Positions 24,245 to 33,173 of a DNA stretch of 38,918 nucleotides are shown one piece after another. Positions within the stretch are counted from its first letter, which is position 1; each line of letters starts with the position of its first letter. The translations under genes were made by a program, and so were the position numbers. The DNA is taken from positions 1-38,918 of the forward strand of contig JBGAIH010000041.1 in the NCBI GenBank assembly GCA_044225675.1, written 5' to 3'. The notes under the pieces were generated by a model. The model was not told the DNA's origin. It did not search any database and was given only the letters and a program-made list of their open reading frames with translations. The stretch comes from JACMQX01 sp044225675 (GTDB taxonomy: Bacteria; Pseudomonadota; Gammaproteobacteria; Burkholderiales; Burkholderiaceae_C).

Positions 24245-26662
24245 TCAGGCCGGCGCGGCAGACGCTGCGGCACGCCGGGCCGCGAAGTCCTCGTACCAGG
24301 TCAGGCAGCCGGGATTGGCCATCGCCTCCTTGTTGATGACCTTGTGCAGCGGATGGCCGAGCAGCAGCTTCTTGATCGGCAGTTCCTGCTTCTTGCCCGA
24401 GAGCGTGCGCGGAATCTCGGCGACCTGCACGATCGCATCGGGCACGAAGCGCGGCGACAGCGCGGTGCGGATGGCGGCGTTGAGCCGGCCGCGCAGCGCA
24501 TCGTCCAGCGCCACCCCGGGGCGCAGCACCACGAACAGCGGCATCCAGCTTTCCCGTCCCAAATATTCGAGGTCGACCACCATCGAGTCGAGCACCTCGG
24601 GCAGGGCTTCGACGGCGCTGTAGATCTCGCTCGTGCCCATGCGCAGTCCGTGGCGGTTGATGGTGGCGTCGCTGCGGCCGTAGATGATGCAGCCGCCCTC
24701 GGGCGTGATGCGCAGCCAGTCGCCATGGCGCCAGACGCCGGGGTACATGTCGAAGTAGCTCGACAGGTAGCGCTTGCCGCCCTCGTCGCCCCAGAAGTAC
24801 AGCGGCATCGACGGAATCGGCCGGGTGCACACCAGCTCGCCGACCTCGCCGATGACCGGCTCGCCGTTTTCGTTCCAGGCCTCGACCGCGCAGCCCAGCA
24901 GGCGGCACTGCATCTCGCCAACATTGAGCGGCAGCTCCCGGTGCCCGCCAATGAACGCCCCCGCGAAGTCGGTGCCGCCGGACATGTTGCACCACCAGAT
25001 TGGAGCCCCCACGCTTGTCACTGCGTGTACTGCGCTGCCCCCCGAGGGGGTGTGCCCGCCTTGGGACGGCCCGGCGGCGGGCGGGGCCCCCACGCTTGTC
25101 ACTGCGTGTACTGCGCTGCCCCCCGAGGGGGTGCACCCGCCTTGGGGCGGCCCGGCGGCGGGCATGGCCCCCACGTTTGTCACTGCGTGTACTGCGCTGC
25201 CCCCCGAGGGGGTGCGCCCGCCTTGGGGCGGCCCGGCGGCGGGCGGAGCCCCCACGCTTGTCACTTCGTGTACTGCGCTGCCCCCCGAGGGGGTGCGCCC
25301 GCCTTGGGGCGGCCCGGCGGCGGGCATGGCCCCCACGCTTGTCACTGCGTGGACTGCGCTGCCCCGCACTTTCCTGAACTGCTCGGTGCCCCAGCGCTGC
25401 GCGTCTTCGCTGAGGGGCGAGCCGGTGGTGCCGAGGGCGCGCACGCGGGAGAGGTCGCCGCAGGTGCCGAGGTCCAGGCCCGCCTTCATGCAGTTGGCGA
25501 AGAACGCGGCGCCGGCGCCGAAGAAGGTGACGCGCGTGTCGGCCGCGAAGCGGAACAGCGTGCCCCAGTCGGGGCCGCCCTCGTCGGCGCGGCGGGTGCC
25601 GGCGGGGTTGCCGTCATAGAGGCAGCAGGTCACGCCCAACAGCAGGCCGATGAGCTGGCAGTTCCACATGACCCAGCCGGTCGAGCTGTACCAGTGAAAG
25701 CGCTCGCCCCAGGAGTTGGCCTCGTAGCTGGCGCCCAGGTCGTTGTGCAGTGCCATCAGCGCAAGCGCCACCACCACGGTGCCGCCGTGCCCGTGCACGA
25801 TGGGCTTGGGCAGGCCGGTGGTGCCGCTCGAATAGACGATCCACAGCGGATGGTCGAACGGCAGCCACAGCGGCTCGAAGGCGGCGGTGGCCGCGTCGTC
25901 GCGCGCGGTGGCATCGGCCATGCGTGTGATGCCTTGCAGGTGCCCGGACAGGCCGAGCGGGTCGTGCACGACCACGTGCCGCACGCTCGGCAGCGCCGCG
26001 CGCAGTTCGGCCACCACGCCCGTGCGGTCGATGTCCTTGCCGCCGTAGGTGACGCCGTCGCAGGCGATCAGCACCTTGGGCTCGATCTGGCGGAAGCGGT
26101 CGAGCACCGCATGCGTGCCCATGTCGGGCGCGCAGATGCTCCATACCGCGCCAATGCTCGCCGTGGCAATGAAGGCGACCATGGCCTCGGGCACGTTGGG
26201 CAGGTAGGCCGCCACGCGGTCGCCGGGCTCAACGCCCTGGGCCTGCAGATGCAGCGCCATGGCGGCGATCTGCCGCCGCAGCTCGGGCCAGGACAGCTCG
26301 CGGGCTTCGCCCCGCTCGTTGCGGCTCACGACCGCCGGGTGGCCTGCCGCATGCGCGGGGCCGACATGGCGGAACACCTGGTGGGCGTAGTTGAACTGCG
26401 CGCCGGTGAACCATCGGGCACCGGGCATGCGGTCCTCGGCCAGCACGGCGGTGTGCGGCGTCGGCGAGCGCAGGTCGAAGTAGTCCCAGATGCTTTGCCA
26501 GAACGCGTCGAGGTCGGTGACCGACCATCGCCACAGCGCATCGTAGTCGTCGAACACCAGGCCGCGCGTGCTGCGCAGCCAGTCGGTGTACTGGCGGATG
26601 CGCGGGACGAAAGGCGCCGCGGCGTCTGGGGGCAGGGGGGCTGAGGGCAGGTTGGAGGTCAT
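24245..26662 (-). CDS. Acetoacetyl-CoA synthetase with repeat insertion
   Basis: An 805-residue ANL-superfamily ligase that joins acetoacetate to CoA using ATP. Family signatures are IVYSSGTTGLPKPIVHGHGG (P-loop), LDLGTCGDLSRVRALGTTGSP, NMSGGTDFAGAFIGG, YGRSDATINRHGLRMG and LSGKKQELPIKK with the adenylation lysine. Homologues are around 650-680 residues. The excess comes from residues about 434-554, encoded by tandem 81-bp repeats at 25003-25365. Removing exactly 363 bp rejoins FRKV to PIWWCN in frame. The insert sits just before the SGGTD substrate-pocket motif, so activity may be altered. It follows the fumarylacetoacetase gene by 69 bp, whose product acetoacetate is its substrate. Confidence 0.88.
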   Translation of the reverse strand: MTSNLPSAPLPPDAAAPFVPRIRQYTDWLRSTRGLVFDDYDALWRWSVTDLDAFWQSIWDYFDLRSPTPHTAVLAEDRMPGARWFTGAQFNYAHQVFRHVGPAHAAGHPAVVSRNERGEARELSWPELRRQIAAMALHLQAQGVEPGDRVAAYLPNVPEAMVAFIATASIGAVWSICAPDMGTHAVLDRFRQIEPKVLIACDGVTYGGKDIDRTGVVAELRAALPSVRHVVVHDPLGLSGHLQGITRMADATARDDAATAAFEPLWLPFDHPLWIVYSSGTTGLPKPIVHGHGGTVVVALALMALHNDLGASYEANSWGERFHWYSSTGWVMWNCQLIGLLLGVTCCLYDGNPAGTRRADEGGPDWGTLFRFAADTRVTFFGAGAAFFANCMKAGLDLGTCGDLSRVRALGTTGSPLSEDAQRWGTEQFRKVRGSAVHAVTSVGAMPAAGPPQGGRTPSGGSAVHEVTSVGAPPAAGPPQGGRTPSGGSAVHAVTNVGAMPAAGPPQGGCTPSGGSAVHAVTSVGAPPAAGPSQGGHTPSGGSAVHAVTSVGAPIWWCNMSGGTDFAGAFIGGHRELPLNVGEMQCRLLGCAVEAWNENGEPVIGEVGELVCTRPIPSMPLYFWGDEGGKRYLSSYFDMYPGVWRHGDWLRITPEGGCIIYGRSDATINRHGLRMGTSEIYSAVEALPEVLDSMVVDLEYLGRESWMPLFVVLRPGVALDDALRGRLNAAIRTALSPRFVPDAIVQVAEIPRTLSGKKQELPIKKLLLGHPLHKVINKEAMANPGCLTWYEDFAARRAAASAAPA
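25003..25365. repeat. Four and a half 81-bp tandem repeats inside a coding sequence
   Basis: Units start at 25005, 25086, 25167, 25248 and 25329 (the last partial, about 36 bp), each 81 bp. Each contains the hairpin-forming CCCCCCGAGGGGG and a second GC-rich palindrome (GCCCGCC...GGCGGCCCGGCGGCGGGC). Since 81 is a multiple of three and the unit has no stop in this frame, the host protein gains about 27 residues per unit (SAVHAVTSVGA...GGRTPSGG). Copies differ at scattered positions. The unit resembles GC-rich intergenic repeats that I associate with Comamonadaceae; that comparison is from memory. Confidence 0.93.
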
Positions 26663-26731
26663 GCAGGCCCCCAGCGTAGCGCGTCAGGGCATGGCGGCAC
26701 CATGGGGAAAGCCAGTGGGCGGCCGCCCGGC

Positions 26732-28054
26732 TCAGGCGCCCAGCGCCGGCAGCACGAGGCCGCGGTTCTCGCCGAAGCCGATGCGCGCGCGGCCCGGCGC
26801 CTCGCACCAGCCGCGCATGATGACCGCGTCGCCGTCCTGCAGAAAGGCCCGCTCCTCGCCGTTGGCAAAGCGCAGCGGCTGACGGCCGCCATAGGTCAGC
26901 TCGATGATGGCACCGGCTTCGCCAGGCGTAGGCCCCGAGATCGTGCCGGTGCCCAGCAGGTCGCCGGCCTGCAGGTTGCAGCCGCCCACGGTGTGCTGCG
27001 CCACCATCTGCGCCACCGTCCAGTACTGGTGGCGAAAGCTCGTGTGCGAGATCGTCTCGCCGCCTTGCCCGGCTGCGCGGTGACGCGCCGTCTCGATCGA
27101 CACCTCCAGCCGGATGTCGAGCGCGCCCTGCGCGCGGTTGGCCGCCGATTCCAGATAGGCCAGCGGCTGCGGCTCGGCGGCCGGCCTGTCCCAGGCCAGG
27201 CGATACGGGGCGAGCGCGTCCAGGGTCACGATCCAGGGCGAGATGGTGGTGCAGAAGTTCTTGCCGAGAAAGGGGCCAAGCGGCGCCATCTCCCAGAACT
27301 GGATGTCGCGCGCCGACCAGTCGTTGAGCAGGCAGATGCCAAACACATGGCGGTCCGCCTCGTCCAGACCGATCTGCGTGCCCTGGGCATTGCCCACGCC
27401 AACGTAGACCCCCAGCTCCATCTCGTAGTCGAGCCGCGCGCAGGGGCCGTAGACCGGGGCGCTGGCGCCCGGCGCCATGCTCTGGCCCATCGGCCGGCGG
27501 AACGACTGGCCGCTCACGCCGATGCTCGAGACGCGGCCATGGTAGGCAATGGGCAGCCAGGAGAAGTTGGCGCCGATCGGATCCTCCGGGCGGAACAGCT
27601 TGCCCACGTTGAGCGCGTGATGGATCGAGGTGTAGAAGTCGGTGTAGTCGCCGATGCGCGCGGGCACGCTGAACTCGGCCGCCGCCTGCGGCACGAGGCA
27701 GCCACGCAGGGCCTGGACCGCCGTCTGCGGCGCGTCGTCGGCCAGCAGTGTGAACAGCGCGTGGCGCAGCGCGCGCCAGGCGTCGGGGCCGAGCGCGAAG
27801 AAGTCGTTGAGCACCGGCCCGCCACAGGCCGCCACAGCACGCGCGGCCAGGCCATCGAGCTGGCGCAGGCCGGCCAGCGCAGCCAGGTCGACGATCTGGT
27901 CGCCGATGGCCACGCCGCCCCGGAAGGCCTCGGCCGTTCCCTGCCGGCGGAACACCGCCAGCGGCAGGTTCTGCAGCGGGAAGTCCGTGCCCGGCTGCTG
28001 GGCCGATTCGAGCCAGCTGCGGCGGCTGGCGTCATGGGTGAAGTCGAGTTCCAT
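26732..28054 (-). CDS. fahA: Fumarylacetoacetase
   Basis: A 440-residue enzyme that hydrolyses fumarylacetoacetate to fumarate and acetoacetate, the last step of homogentisate degradation. The N-terminal SH3-like domain (FPLQNLPLAVFRR) precedes the catalytic domain. Metal and catalytic residues fit the family: Asp139 in DYTDFY, the catalytic His in SIHHALNVG (145/146), Glu211 and Glu213 in YEMELGVY, and Asp245 in LLNDWSARD. The ATG at 28054 begins MELDFTHDA; the frame is open upstream only through the overlapping cyclase region. No homogentisate dioxygenase or maleylacetoacetate isomerase gene lies in the window, so the natural substrate may be an analogue. Confidence 0.93.
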   Translation of the reverse strand: MELDFTHDASRRSWLESAQQPGTDFPLQNLPLAVFRRQGTAEAFRGGVAIGDQIVDLAALAGLRQLDGLAARAVAACGGPVLNDFFALGPDAWRALRHALFTLLADDAPQTAVQALRGCLVPQAAAEFSVPARIGDYTDFYTSIHHALNVGKLFRPEDPIGANFSWLPIAYHGRVSSIGVSGQSFRRPMGQSMAPGASAPVYGPCARLDYEMELGVYVGVGNAQGTQIGLDEADRHVFGICLLNDWSARDIQFWEMAPLGPFLGKNFCTTISPWIVTLDALAPYRLAWDRPAAEPQPLAYLESAANRAQGALDIRLEVSIETARHRAAGQGGETISHTSFRHQYWTVAQMVAQHTVGGCNLQAGDLLGTGTISGPTPGEAGAIIELTYGGRQPLRFANGEERAFLQDGDAVIMRGWCEAPGRARIGFGENRGLVLPALGA

Positions 28055-28065
28055 GTTCAGGCCCC

Positions 28066-28875
28066 TCAGGCGACGCTCGCCATGAGCGCGTCGTCGAAGA
28101 TCGCGACCGCGCGGGTCCAGCCAGCCGAGGCGCCGCGGATCTTGTGCGGAAAGCAGGAGATGAAGAAGCCGCTGGCGGGCAGCGACTCCAGGTTGTGCAG
28201 CTTCTCCAGATGGCAATAGCCGATGTCGCGGCCGGCCTTGTGACCTTCCCAGATCAGCGACGCGTCCTTCGACTCGCCGTACTTCCTGGCGGTGTGGACG
28301 AAGGGCGCGTCCCAGCTCCACGCGTCAGTGCCGGTCAGGCGCACGCCGCGCTCCAGCAGGTACATCGTGGCCTCGTAGCCCATGCCGCAGCCGGCCGACA
28401 CGTAGTCGGGGTGGCCGTAGCGCGAGCCGGCGCGGGTGTTGACCACCACGATCTCCAGCGGCTTGAGCGTGTGCCCGATGCGCGCCAGCTCGGCTTCGAC
28501 GTCGGCCGCCGTGACCACGTAGCCGTCGGCGAAATGGCGGAAGTCGAGCTTCACGCCGGGCTGGAAGCACCATTCGAGCGGCACCTCATGAATCGCGATG
28601 GCGCGCTCCTTCTCGCCCAGCGCCTTGTTCATGGTGCTGTGGAAGTGGTAGGGCGCGTCCAGGTGGGTGCCGTTGTGCGTGGACAGGTTCACCAGCTCCA
28701 CCGCCCAGCCCTCGCCATCGGGCAGGTCCTCCTTCTTCAGGCCGGGAAAGAAAGGCTCGATCTGCTCGAAGGTGTGTTCGTGGGTGAAGTACTGGATCTT
28801 GGGCGCGAAGGCCGGCGGGTCCGACAGCACGTCGTTTTCGAGGTAGATGGACAGGTCGACGAATTTGCGGGGCAT
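28066..28875 (-). CDS. Cyclase family metal hydrolase (kynurenine formamidase/isatin hydrolase-like)
   Basis: A 269-residue member of the cyclase family (PF04199), Mn/Zn-dependent hydrolases that open cyclic amides or cleave formamides. The signature HxGTHxDxPxH is seen as HNGTHLDAPYH at 67-77. The ATG at 28875 has a good AGGAGA. Its stop lies 11 bp before the fumarylacetoacetase start, so the two are almost certainly cotranscribed. Known substrates in the family include N-formylkynurenine and isatin; pairing with fumarylacetoacetase suggests a ring-derived intermediate, but none can be named. Confidence 0.87.
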   Translation of the reverse strand: MPRKFVDLSIYLENDVLSDPPAFAPKIQYFTHEHTFEQIEPFFPGLKKEDLPDGEGWAVELVNLSTHNGTHLDAPYHFHSTMNKALGEKERAIAIHEVPLEWCFQPGVKLDFRHFADGYVVTAADVEAELARIGHTLKPLEIVVVNTRAGSRYGHPDYVSAGCGMGYEATMYLLERGVRLTGTDAWSWDAPFVHTARKYGESKDASLIWEGHKAGRDIGYCHLEKLHNLESLPASGFFISCFPHKIRGASAGWTRAVAIFDDALMASVA

Positions 28876-28963
28876 GGCGTTCTCCTGGGTGGTGTGAGTT
28901 GGAAGTTCTGAATGTCGAAGCGGGCTGGGCAATCCGGTGGGGGGCGATGCAAGGATGGCGGAC

Positions 28964-29740
28964 TCAGGGCCGCTGCCAGCGCAGCAGGCGGTGTTCGGCC
29001 CAGGCAAGCAGGGCATTGCTGGCAAAGCCGATCAGTCCCAGCAGCACGATGCCGGCGAACAGCTCGCTCGCGCGGAAGGCCCGCGCCGCCAGCAGGATGG
29101 CCTGGCCCAGCCCGCTTTGCGAGGCGATCATCTCGCCGACCACGGCCACGATGAGCGACACCGTCATCGACAGGCGCATGCCGGCCAGCACATCGGGCAG
29201 CGCATTGGGCAGGCCGACCTTCCACACGAAGGCCCCGCGCGACAGCTGCAGACAGGCCGCCACCTCGCGCAGGCGCGGCTCCACGGCCGCGAAACCATGC
29301 ACCGTGGCCAGCAGCACCGGCCACATCGCGCCGAAGGCCACGACCGACAGCACCATGCCCGGACTCAGGCCGAAGATGGAGATGGCCAGCGGCAGCAAAG
29401 CGGAAGCCGGCAGCGGCCGCACGAACTCGAGCGTGGGCTGCAACCAGGCGCGCGCTGCCGGCGAGATGCCGATGAGCGCGCCGAGCGCCACCCCGATCAG
29501 CGAGGCCAGCAGCCAGCCTTGCAGCATGCGCGCCACGGTGGCGCCGGTGAAGGCCGCCAGCTCGCCCTGGCCCGAGCCGGTAAGGTTCAGGCCCTCGGCC
29601 AGGCTGGCGAGCGTCGCCTCGGGCGAAGGCAGAAAGACGCGGCTCACCCAGCCGCCGTGGCTTGCCACCCACCACAGTGCGATGAAGCCCGCGAGCACGG
29701 CGCCCGAGCCGAGCCAACCGCGGTTGCGCGCGGCGCTCAT
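28964..29740 (-). CDS. ABC transporter permease (SsuC/TauC-type), second subunit
   Basis: A 258-residue inner-membrane permease with the binding-protein-dependent transport motif seen as EVAACLQLSRGAFVWKVGLPNALPDVLAG (EAA loop) and about six transmembrane segments. Its start ATG overlaps the stop of the other permease gene by ATGA at 29737-29740. Two unlike permeases with one ATPase and one binding protein suggest a heterodimeric importer of the nitrate/sulfonate/taurine/aromatic class. Confidence 0.9.
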   Translation of the reverse strand: MSAARNRGWLGSGAVLAGFIALWWVASHGGWVSRVFLPSPEATLASLAEGLNLTGSGQGELAAFTGATVARMLQGWLLASLIGVALGALIGISPAARAWLQPTLEFVRPLPASALLPLAISIFGLSPGMVLSVVAFGAMWPVLLATVHGFAAVEPRLREVAACLQLSRGAFVWKVGLPNALPDVLAGMRLSMTVSLIVAVVGEMIASQSGLGQAILLAARAFRASELFAGIVLLGLIGFASNALLAWAEHRLLRWQRP

Positions 29741-30528
29741 CGCGCGGCTCCTGCATCGGGGCTGGCGCCCATGCGGCGCGCGACGCTGCGCTGCAGCGCC
29801 AGCGCCGCCGCATTGACGGCATAGCCGACGATGCCGATCCACGCGAGCCACGCCAGCATGAGCGCGGGCTCCAGGCTCTGCTGCGCGATCATCATCGCGT
29901 AGCCCATGCCGTGCGGGTTGGCGGCGATCTCGACCGTGACCGCGACCACCAGCGACACCGCCACCCCCAGACGCAGCGCCACGAACAGACGCGGCACGAT
30001 GGCCGGCAGAATGATCTTGATGCTGCGCTGCGCCGGGCTGAGGCCCAGCACGCGGCTGACCTCCAGCAGGCGCGGCTCCACCTGCCGCACCGCCGCCTGC
30101 GTGAGGATGAGCATCGGCCAGAAAGCCGCGAAGGCGACGATGCTGAACTCCATGCGCAGCCCGAAGCCGAACACCAGCATCGCCAGCGGAATCAGCGCCA
30201 CCGAGGGCACCGGCCGCAGCACCTCGATCGTGAAGAAGCCCATCTGCGCGGCTCGCTGCGACAGGCCGAGCGCCATGCCCAGGCTGATGCCCAGCACAGC
30301 CGCCATCGCGAGCCCGAGCGCCGCTGCGCCGAGCGTGAAAGCCGTGGGCTCCCACAATGAACCGTCGACCATGGCGCGGGCCAGAGCGCGCACCGCAGCC
30401 GACGGCGGCGCCAGCGCATCGCTGCCGGCGCCAGCCGTGCGCGCATACCCCTCGAACGCGGCAAGGGCGGCGAGCGGAAACACCCAGGCGCGCAACCGGC
30501 GGCCGGCGGCACGGAGCCACTCAGTCAT
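29737..30528 (-). CDS. ABC transporter permease (SsuC/TauC-type), first subunit
   Basis: A 263-residue inner-membrane permease with about six transmembrane helices and the EAA loop EVSRVLGLSPAQRSIKIILPAIVP that contacts the ATPase. It starts eight bases inside the 3' end of the ATPase gene and overlaps the next permease by four bases, so the three transporter genes are translationally linked. Confidence 0.9.
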   Translation of the reverse strand: MTEWLRAAGRRLRAWVFPLAALAAFEGYARTAGAGSDALAPPSAAVRALARAMVDGSLWEPTAFTLGAAALGLAMAAVLGISLGMALGLSQRAAQMGFFTIEVLRPVPSVALIPLAMLVFGFGLRMEFSIVAFAAFWPMLILTQAAVRQVEPRLLEVSRVLGLSPAQRSIKIILPAIVPRLFVALRLGVAVSLVVAVTVEIAANPHGMGYAMMIAQQSLEPALMLAWLAWIGIVGYAVNAAALALQRSVARRMGASPDAGAAR

Positions 30529-31300
30529 GGCCCTGCTCGATGAAGGCGAACAGCTCGCGCCGCAAACGCAGGAACTCCGGATGCTCCTTGGTGGTCAGCT
30601 GGTCGCGCGGACGCGGAATCGGCACGTCGATCATCCGTGCCAGGCTCGGCCGACCCGGCCCGGGATTGGCCTGCAGGGCGATCACCCGGTCGCCAAGGTA
30701 GATCGCCTCCTCCAGGTCGTGGGTGACGAACAGCACCGTGAGGCCCTCCTCGCGCACGAGGCGCGCCACCTCGTCCTGCAGGCTCTGGCGCGTCAGCGCA
30801 TCCAGCGCGCCGAAGGGCTCGTCCATCATCAGCAGTTCGGGCCGCTGCGCCAGGCACCGGGCGATCTGCGCGCGCTGCTGCATGCCGCCCGAAAGCTGCG
30901 CCGGAAACTTGTGCGCGTGGGCCGACAGGCCCACCTTGCCCAGCACATCGGCAATGCGCGGCGCCCGCTCGGACTCCGGCACGCCGGCCGCCTCCAGCGC
31001 CAGGCTCACATTGCCCTGCACGCTGCGCCAGGGCAGCAGCGCACGGCCGTAGTCCTGGAACACGAAGGCCACCTCGCGCGTGGGCTGCGTCACCGGCCGG
31101 CCCTTGCGCCGCACCTCGCCGCCGCTCGCCGCCACGAGGCCGGTGGCCGCGCGCAGCAGCGTGGTCTTGCCGCAGCCGCTCGGGCCGACGATGCAGACGA
31201 ACTCGCCGCGCGCCACCGTGAAGGACGTGGGTGAAAGAATCTCGCGCCCACCCAGATGGATGCCGACGCGGTCGAAGTCGAGAAAAGGCGTGTCGCTCAT
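30521..31300 (-). CDS. ABC transporter ATP-binding protein (SsuB/TauB-type)
   Basis: A 259-residue ATPase with Walker A GPSGCGKTT (39-47), signature LSGGMQQR (136-143), Walker B LLMMDEP (156-162) and the switch histidine in VTHDLEEA. It powers the importer formed with the two permeases. An 87-bp gap separates it from the binding-protein gene upstream, where I see no clear promoter. Substrate specificity is set by the binding protein and is unknown. Confidence 0.93.
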   Translation of the reverse strand: MSDTPFLDFDRVGIHLGGREILSPTSFTVARGEFVCIVGPSGCGKTTLLRAATGLVAASGGEVRRKGRPVTQPTREVAFVFQDYGRALLPWRSVQGNVSLALEAAGVPESERAPRIADVLGKVGLSAHAHKFPAQLSGGMQQRAQIARCLAQRPELLMMDEPFGALDALTRQSLQDEVARLVREEGLTVLFVTHDLEEAIYLGDRVIALQANPGPGRPSLARMIDVPIPRPRDQLTTKEHPEFLRLRRELFAFIEQGHD

Positions 31301-31387
31301 GGGGCGCTCGGGGTCCGCTCGGCGGGCGTCGCGCAGGCAACCAGGGCTGGCCGCATGCGCGCTCCCGCTGTTTCAGGAAAGATGCGC

Positions 31388-32341
31388 TTACCTGGCGATC
31401 AGCGTGGCGACCTTGGGCTCGGTCTTGAGCATCTCCTGGTCCTTCATGAGGCGGACCCAGTAGTTCAGCTGCTTCTCGGTGATCGCCTGCGCCGGCGGCG
31501 AGATCTGCATCCGGGCCAGCACCTCGGGCGGCAGCTTGATGTACTTGCCGATCGCGGCACGGACCTTGTCGTTGTTCTTCGGGTTCTGCATGAAGGCCGC
31601 GCCTTCGAGCGTGGCCTCGCGGAAGGCCTTGGCCGCCGCCGGGTTCTTGCTCACCCATTCGCGCGTGGCCGCATGCACGATGGTCGGGTTGCCCTCCTCC
31701 AGGAAGGTGGAGTAGTAGGAGGCCACGTAGCCGGCGCCGCTGTCGGTGATCCGGCTCATGAACGGATCGGCCGTGACCACCGCGTCGAGCGAGCCGCCGC
31801 GCAGCAGGTCGCCATGCTGCGGGAACGAGGCCTCCACGAAGTTGACCTTGCGGTAGTCGACGCCGCTTTGCTTGAGCCAGCCGCGAAAGCTCACGTGCAG
31901 GAAGGCGCCCAGGCCCGGCACGCCGATCTTCTTGCCGACGCAGTCCTGCGCCGATTTGATGCCCGAGCCCGCGCGCGCCACCAGCCCGAAGCCGGTGATG
32001 GTCTTGGAGGTGAGGCCGCCGCCTGCGACGATGACATGGTCCAGCCCACCGTCCACCGCCTGCAGGAACACCGAAGGCGTCGGCCCGCCGATCTGCAGCG
32101 AACCCGATTGCAGCGCGGCCGGAATCGTCGAGTTGAGCGGAATGAACTTGAGTTCGACGTCGAGCTTGCGCTTGGTGAAGAAGCCCTCCTCGGCGGCGAC
32201 GAACACGGAGGCGAAGTCGGTCACGGCGGTGTAGCCGAAGACGATCTTGCCGGCCGACTGCGCGCGGGCGGGCAGGGCGGCCCCGGCCGTGGCAGCGGCC
32301 AGGCCCGAGGCGATGTGCGTGAGGGCGGTACGTCTTTTCAT
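31388..32341 (-). CDS. ABC transporter substrate-binding protein (SsuA/TauA/NMT1-like)
   Basis: A 317-residue periplasmic binding protein. The signal peptide ends ALPARA near residue 27; KRRTAL at the start leaves Tat export possible. The mature part has the NMT1/SsuA pattern: VAAEEGFFTKRKLDVELKFI, GSLQIGGPTPSVFLQAV, GKKIGVPGLGAFLHV and GGSLDAVVTADPFM. Its ATG overlaps the TGA of the TetR gene (32338-32341), and an AGGAG lies nine bases upstream inside that gene. Such proteins carry sulfonates, nitrate, aromatics or pyrimidine precursors; the ligand is not decided by sequence here. Confidence 0.9.
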   Translation of the reverse strand: MKRRTALTHIASGLAAATAGAALPARAQSAGKIVFGYTAVTDFASVFVAAEEGFFTKRKLDVELKFIPLNSTIPAALQSGSLQIGGPTPSVFLQAVDGGLDHVIVAGGGLTSKTITGFGLVARAGSGIKSAQDCVGKKIGVPGLGAFLHVSFRGWLKQSGVDYRKVNFVEASFPQHGDLLRGGSLDAVVTADPFMSRITDSGAGYVASYYSTFLEEGNPTIVHAATREWVSKNPAAAKAFREATLEGAAFMQNPKNNDKVRAAIGKYIKLPPEVLARMQISPPAQAITEKQLNYWVRLMKDQEMLKTEPKVATLIAR

Positions 32342-33165
32342 GGTTTCTGTCTCCTGTGGGTTCTGGACGTGGGAAGAGGCTTTGAAGTCGGGGCTGTGGA
32401 CCGGGCGGCAGACCGGGCCGGGGACCTGGCAGGTGCGGACGGGCCCGGAAGAGCCGCGCGGATGCCGCCCACGATGAAGCGCACCAGCATCGGCCCGGCG
32501 TCGGCGTCGCCCTGGCGCGCGGTGCCCTGCGACAGGCGCTCGATGCGGTTGTCGCTCAAATGGTGCAACAGGGCGCCGAGCGCGAACTGGTAGCACCAGG
32601 CCACCTGCGCGCGCGTGGCGTGCGGCAGCGCCTCGTTGAGCGCGTCGATGAAGGCGTGCGCCAGCGGGTCGAAGTAGGCGCGCAGCACGCGGTCGGTCTC
32701 GTCCAGCGCGTGGTACAGCTCGCGCGCGACCAGCAGCGCGTAGTACTCGCCTTCGGAGCTGGCGCGCAGCTTGAGCACCGGCCCGGTGAAGGCCTCGATG
32801 ATCAGGGGCAGCGACTGCGGATTGTCCGGGTCATGCGAGGCGGCGCGCAGCGCGGCCAGCCGCTCCTCGATGGTGCGGTTCCAGTGCTCGAAGATCGCGT
32901 GGAACAGCTCGTGCTTCTGGCCGTAGTAATAGCCCACGAGCGCCAGCGGCACGGCGGCCTCGTCCGCGATCTGCCGGATCGTGACCGCGTGGTAGCCGCG
33001 CTGGGCAAAGAGCTTTTCCGCCGCCAGCAGGATCGCCTGCTTGCGGTCGGGCCGTGGCGGCGCGCCATGCGCCGCACCGCGCAGCGCGGGCGACGCAGCG
33101 CCCTCACCCGCCCGCCGGTCACGCGCGGGTGAACGCGGAGGGGTTCGGGCAGCAGGCGTCGGCAT
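32338..33165 (-). CDS. TetR family regulator, first gene of the importer/catabolic operon
   Basis: A 275-residue regulator. A Pro/Arg-rich N-terminus (1-40) precedes the TetR DNA-binding domain at about 41-88 (AEKLFAQRGYHAVTIRQIADEA, then GYYYGQKHELF). The ligand domain resembles the CerR/RutR-like group with LIIEAFTGPVLKL and ALLHHLSDNRIERL, followed by a low-complexity tail from about 245. The ATG at 33165 is preferred; a longer frame from 33210 would be translated from within the operator region. It is translationally coupled to the binding-protein gene, so the operon probably encodes its own regulator under feedback control through the two operator-like sites upstream. Confidence 0.87.
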   Translation of the reverse strand: MPTPAARTPPRSPARDRRAGEGAASPALRGAAHGAPPRPDRKQAILLAAEKLFAQRGYHAVTIRQIADEAAVPLALVGYYYGQKHELFHAIFEHWNRTIEERLAALRAASHDPDNPQSLPLIIEAFTGPVLKLRASSEGEYYALLVARELYHALDETDRVLRAYFDPLAHAFIDALNEALPHATRAQVAWCYQFALGALLHHLSDNRIERLSQGTARQGDADAGPMLVRFIVGGIRAALPGPSAPARSPARSAARSTAPTSKPLPTSRTHRRQKP

Positions 33166-33173
33166 GGGCGGTA

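Noticed and set aside
25003..25365. CRISPR-like regular repeats
   Set aside because: Units are contiguous 81-bp tandem copies without unique spacers, lie inside a coding sequence and have no cas genes nearby.
24200..26644. An 814-codon plus-strand frame opposite acetoacetyl-CoA synthetase
   Set aside because: It lacks any recognisable domain and its repeats are only the antisense reading of the 81-bp units.
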